From Flammeovirga sp. EKP202 (GTDB taxonomy: Bacteria > Bacteroidota > Bacteroidia > Cytophagales > Flammeovirgaceae), in assembly GCF_014534745.1 (NCBI RefSeq), contig NZ_JACVVP010000008.1, positions 124,001-188,000 of the forward strand: DNA of 64,000 nucleotides, in the 5' to 3' direction. Below are positions 62,199 to 64,000 of this stretch, in pieces. Positions within the stretch are counted from its first letter, which is position 1. Each line of letters begins with the position of its first letter. Under the pieces are notes generated by a model. It had not been told where the DNA came from and did no database searches. It worked only from the letters and a program-made list of their open reading frames with translations. A program made the translations under genes and the position numbers.

Positions 62199-63170
62199 AT
62201 GAAATACATTTTCATTTTTTATTTTTTATTAGGTTTCGTTTTAACTTCTCACGCCCAAAGCGACAAAAAACTCCAAAAACTTTTAAACAAAGGGAAGTAT
62301 GATAAAGTGATGACGCAGGGGATGAAAGCGCATCAAAAACAGTATAATGAAGCCTATCCATCTAAATATATGAGTTGGGCATGCTGGTTTAAGGCTCAAG
62401 CTTTTCCAAAATTTTCTGACACCCAATGGAAATATCTAAAACGATCAGTGGAACATTATGTGAGGTATGAGAAACTAAAATCTTCCTCTGATAAACCGTT
62501 AGCTACTTTAGAAAGTAAACTCACCTTATTTCTAACAGAATTCGGTAAAAAAGCATTAGAGGAGCAGAATGATGAGCGTTTGGAAGAGATCAATCAGCTC
62601 AGTGAAAATGTTTTTGTTTTGGAGATTGATGAAACTGCCACTGCGGTAAAAATAGTATCAGTGAAAGAGGATAAAGAATTATTTTCACCATTCTCGTTTA
62701 CTTACAAAGAAGGTAGTTATGAGACTTTTTTTAAGGCCGAGAATATTAATATACCTCCTTACTTAATAGCAAAAAAAGCGGATGATTATATAGGAGTGCC
62801 TTATAAATATGCAAAGGAAAACCCATATGATGGATTTGATTGCTCAGGATTTGTCTTATATGTTTATAAGCAATTTGGAGTTGAGTTTCCACACAATACA
62901 AAGAGAATAGCAATGCTGGGTAAAACAATCACTTTAGAGAACGTACAGGAAGGTGATATTGTGTGTTTCGGCTCAAATGATTCTAATGATTATGCTTCTA
63001 TATCTCATTTAGGAATGATTTATAAAATTGAGAAGGATCAAGTGAAAATGATACATTGTGGTACGAGTACGGGTGTTATTGTAGCTCCTTTAACAGATGG
63101 GTATTGGGAATCGAGACCTTATTTTATCAAAAGACTTTTAACTTTAGAGCAAGAGCGATTATTGAAATAA
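62199..63170 (+). CDS. NlpC/P60 family peptidoglycan hydrolase
   Basis: 323 residues from the ATG at 62199, which begins a signal peptide (KYIFIFYFLLGFVLTSHAQ); an ATG at 62175 is in frame. An N-terminal helical region (about 20-185) with a TPR-like start (KLLNKGKYDKVMTQGMKAH) precedes the NlpC/P60 domain (about 190-310). The catalytic cysteine is in YDGFDCSGFVLYVY, the first histidine in ISHLGMIY and the third polar residue near MIHCGTS. It should cut peptide stems of peptidoglycan in the periplasm. Confidence 0.92.
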   Translation: MKYIFIFYFLLGFVLTSHAQSDKKLQKLLNKGKYDKVMTQGMKAHQKQYNEAYPSKYMSWACWFKAQAFPKFSDTQWKYLKRSVEHYVRYEKLKSSSDKPLATLESKLTLFLTEFGKKALEEQNDERLEEINQLSENVFVLEIDETATAVKIVSVKEDKELFSPFSFTYKEGSYETFFKAENINIPPYLIAKKADDYIGVPYKYAKENPYDGFDCSGFVLYVYKQFGVEFPHNTKRIAMLGKTITLENVQEGDIVCFGSNDSNDYASISHLGMIYKIEKDQVKMIHCGTSTGVIVAPLTDGYWESRPYFIKRLLTLEQERLLK

Positions 63171-63174
63171 AAAC

Positions 63175-63203
63175 AAAAGCCCACCATTTAATGATGAGCT
63201 TTT
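63175..63203 (-). terminator. Hairpin terminator, better formed on the minus strand
   Basis: On the minus strand AAAAGCTCATCAT pairs with ATGGTGGGCTTTT (13 bp with two G-U pairs, 3-base loop) and is followed by a T-rich tract. On the plus strand the two G-U pairs become A-C mismatches. It sits just after the NlpC/P60 gene, so it may serve that gene weakly, or end a minus-strand transcript from the gene-free region. Confidence 0.55.
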
Positions 63204-63970
63204 AATAAAATTACTGTGTGTTTTCTTTTGAGGACTAACCCTCATTCAAAGTGCTTACGAAAATAATATCATAAGATCTAACCAATCAATAATTAAAGTA
63301 TTATCAAGTAACGAAAAAATAAGAGTATTAAATTTTTATTTGTAATACTAATACAAATTAATTGATTAATAGGTCGTAAAATCTTCTTTTAGGCAATGGA
63401 GAAGGTGTGTTTTACACCCTCCCATTGCAAGCAGTAAAAGTGATAGTATACAATAATAAGATAATAGTAAAATTGGGGTAAAAAATGAGTCACCATTAGA
63501 CATCTGTCTATCCGATGTAAATTTCTTGTATATGGGTTGGGATTTATAAAATCAGTTATTCTAGGTGCTAATCAGTGTGAAATCTCTAGTGATAATAACT
63601 GTTAATTGATGTGTTGTGGTTTAATGAACGGAGTGGTTTGAAAAAGGTTGTAAATATTTTCAAATTTATGTTTTTCGATAGCCTTAACCATGTCTAAAAG
63701 CGTTTTTTGGAGGTCAATTTACCCTATTTTCGTATGATTATTTCAAGATAAATATTTGAATATTCCAATAATTTGTACTTTTTACATGAGTTGTATAAAT
63801 TTTTAAAGAAAATGGATTTTTTTGAAAACTATGTGTTGAAACACTAATAATGAAAAATTATTCGAGTTGTATTTAATATGAATTATCAATGAAAACGAAT
63901 TAAGCTAGGAATCAAAAAAAGAATTTATTGTTATCTTTAATTATATCTTTCAAGATCAAACTATACAAAA
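63204..63970. other. Gene-free region with one hairpin
   Basis: About 770 AT-rich bases without a supported open frame. The one clear structure is a hairpin at 63393-63428: GCAATGG / CCATTGC outside and GGTGT / ACACC inside, separated by a small internal loop. It has no T-tract on either side, so it is not a simple terminator. A promoter-like TATCTTTC lies at 63944-63951, 19 bases before the next start. Confidence 0.5.
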
Positions 63971-64000
63971 ATGAAACAACTACTAAAAACAGCTTTACTA
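63971..64000 (+). CDS. Start of a gene cut by the window edge
   Basis: Ten codons beginning ATG (MKQLLKTALL) look like the opening of a signal peptide, preceded by a TATCTTTC promoter-like motif. Nothing more can be said about the product. Confidence 0.5.
   Translation, partial: MKQLLKTALL

Overview
The window looks like a chromosomal stretch of a marine-type member of the Bacteroidota, probably Cytophagales. The evidence is low GC content, weak Shine-Dalgarno signals, TAnnTTTG-type -7 promoter motifs, secreted proteins whose signal peptides end in AQ, a TonB-dependent receptor with an N-terminal carboxypeptidase-regulatory-like domain, PD40 propellers, DUF1800/DUF1501 pairs, a mevalonate-pathway HMG-CoA reductase and a Na+-NQR operon. 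The genus (for example Flammeovirga) is my guess and is not proven by the sequence. I saw no rRNA or tRNA genes, insertion sequences, CRISPR arrays or prophage.

Layout: 1-5.6 kb holds an unrecognised large protein cut by the window edge, a lipoprotein, HMG-CoA reductase and AroQ. 5.6-11.7 kb is a minus-strand signalling operon: secreted propeller protein, TPR/PD40/OmpA-like protein, YfiR and a CHASE8-HAMP hybrid histidine kinase. 11.75-17.6 kb holds PheA, two secreted proteins and a large ABCG-type ABC protein. 17.7-24.8 kb is a minus-strand operon cheR-cheB-GAF-siaA-siaB-siaC. 25-29 kb has a tiny lipoprotein, metX behind a SAM-I riboswitch, and a TonB-dependent receptor. 29.3-31.7 kb has a YjbR protein and a SerB-SerA fusion. 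31.8-37.7 kb is a nitrate-respiration locus: outer-membrane channel, NapA, tetraheme quinol dehydrogenase, a 62-residue membrane protein and MoaA. 38-45.3 kb holds a nitroreductase, nqrABCDE without nqrF, and moaD-moaE. 45.3-55 kb holds a sigma-54 activator without a DNA-binding domain, the DUF1800/DUF1501 pair, a second SpoIIE-type phosphatase and a histidine kinase. 55-64 kb holds Sua5/TsaC, a VC0807-like membrane protein, a secreted caspase-like protein, DUF2147, an acyl-CoA-binding protein, a six-LysM protein, an NlpC/P60 protein, and about 800 bases without a gene before a new gene start at the right edge.

How it fits together: MoaA, MoaD and MoaE make molybdopterin, which NapA needs; the tetraheme protein would pass quinol electrons to NapA, and Na+-NQR feeds the quinone pool. 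The most striking point is that two signalling circuits known from Pseudomonas, SiaABC(D) and YfiB-YfiR-YfiN, both occur here with their sensory and partner-switching parts, yet neither carries the GGDEF diguanylate cyclase that is the output in Pseudomonas. In one the cyclase is replaced by a hybrid histidine kinase; in the other the phosphatase/kinase/SiaC set is joined to stand-alone CheR and CheB. These are the best candidates for an undescribed system.
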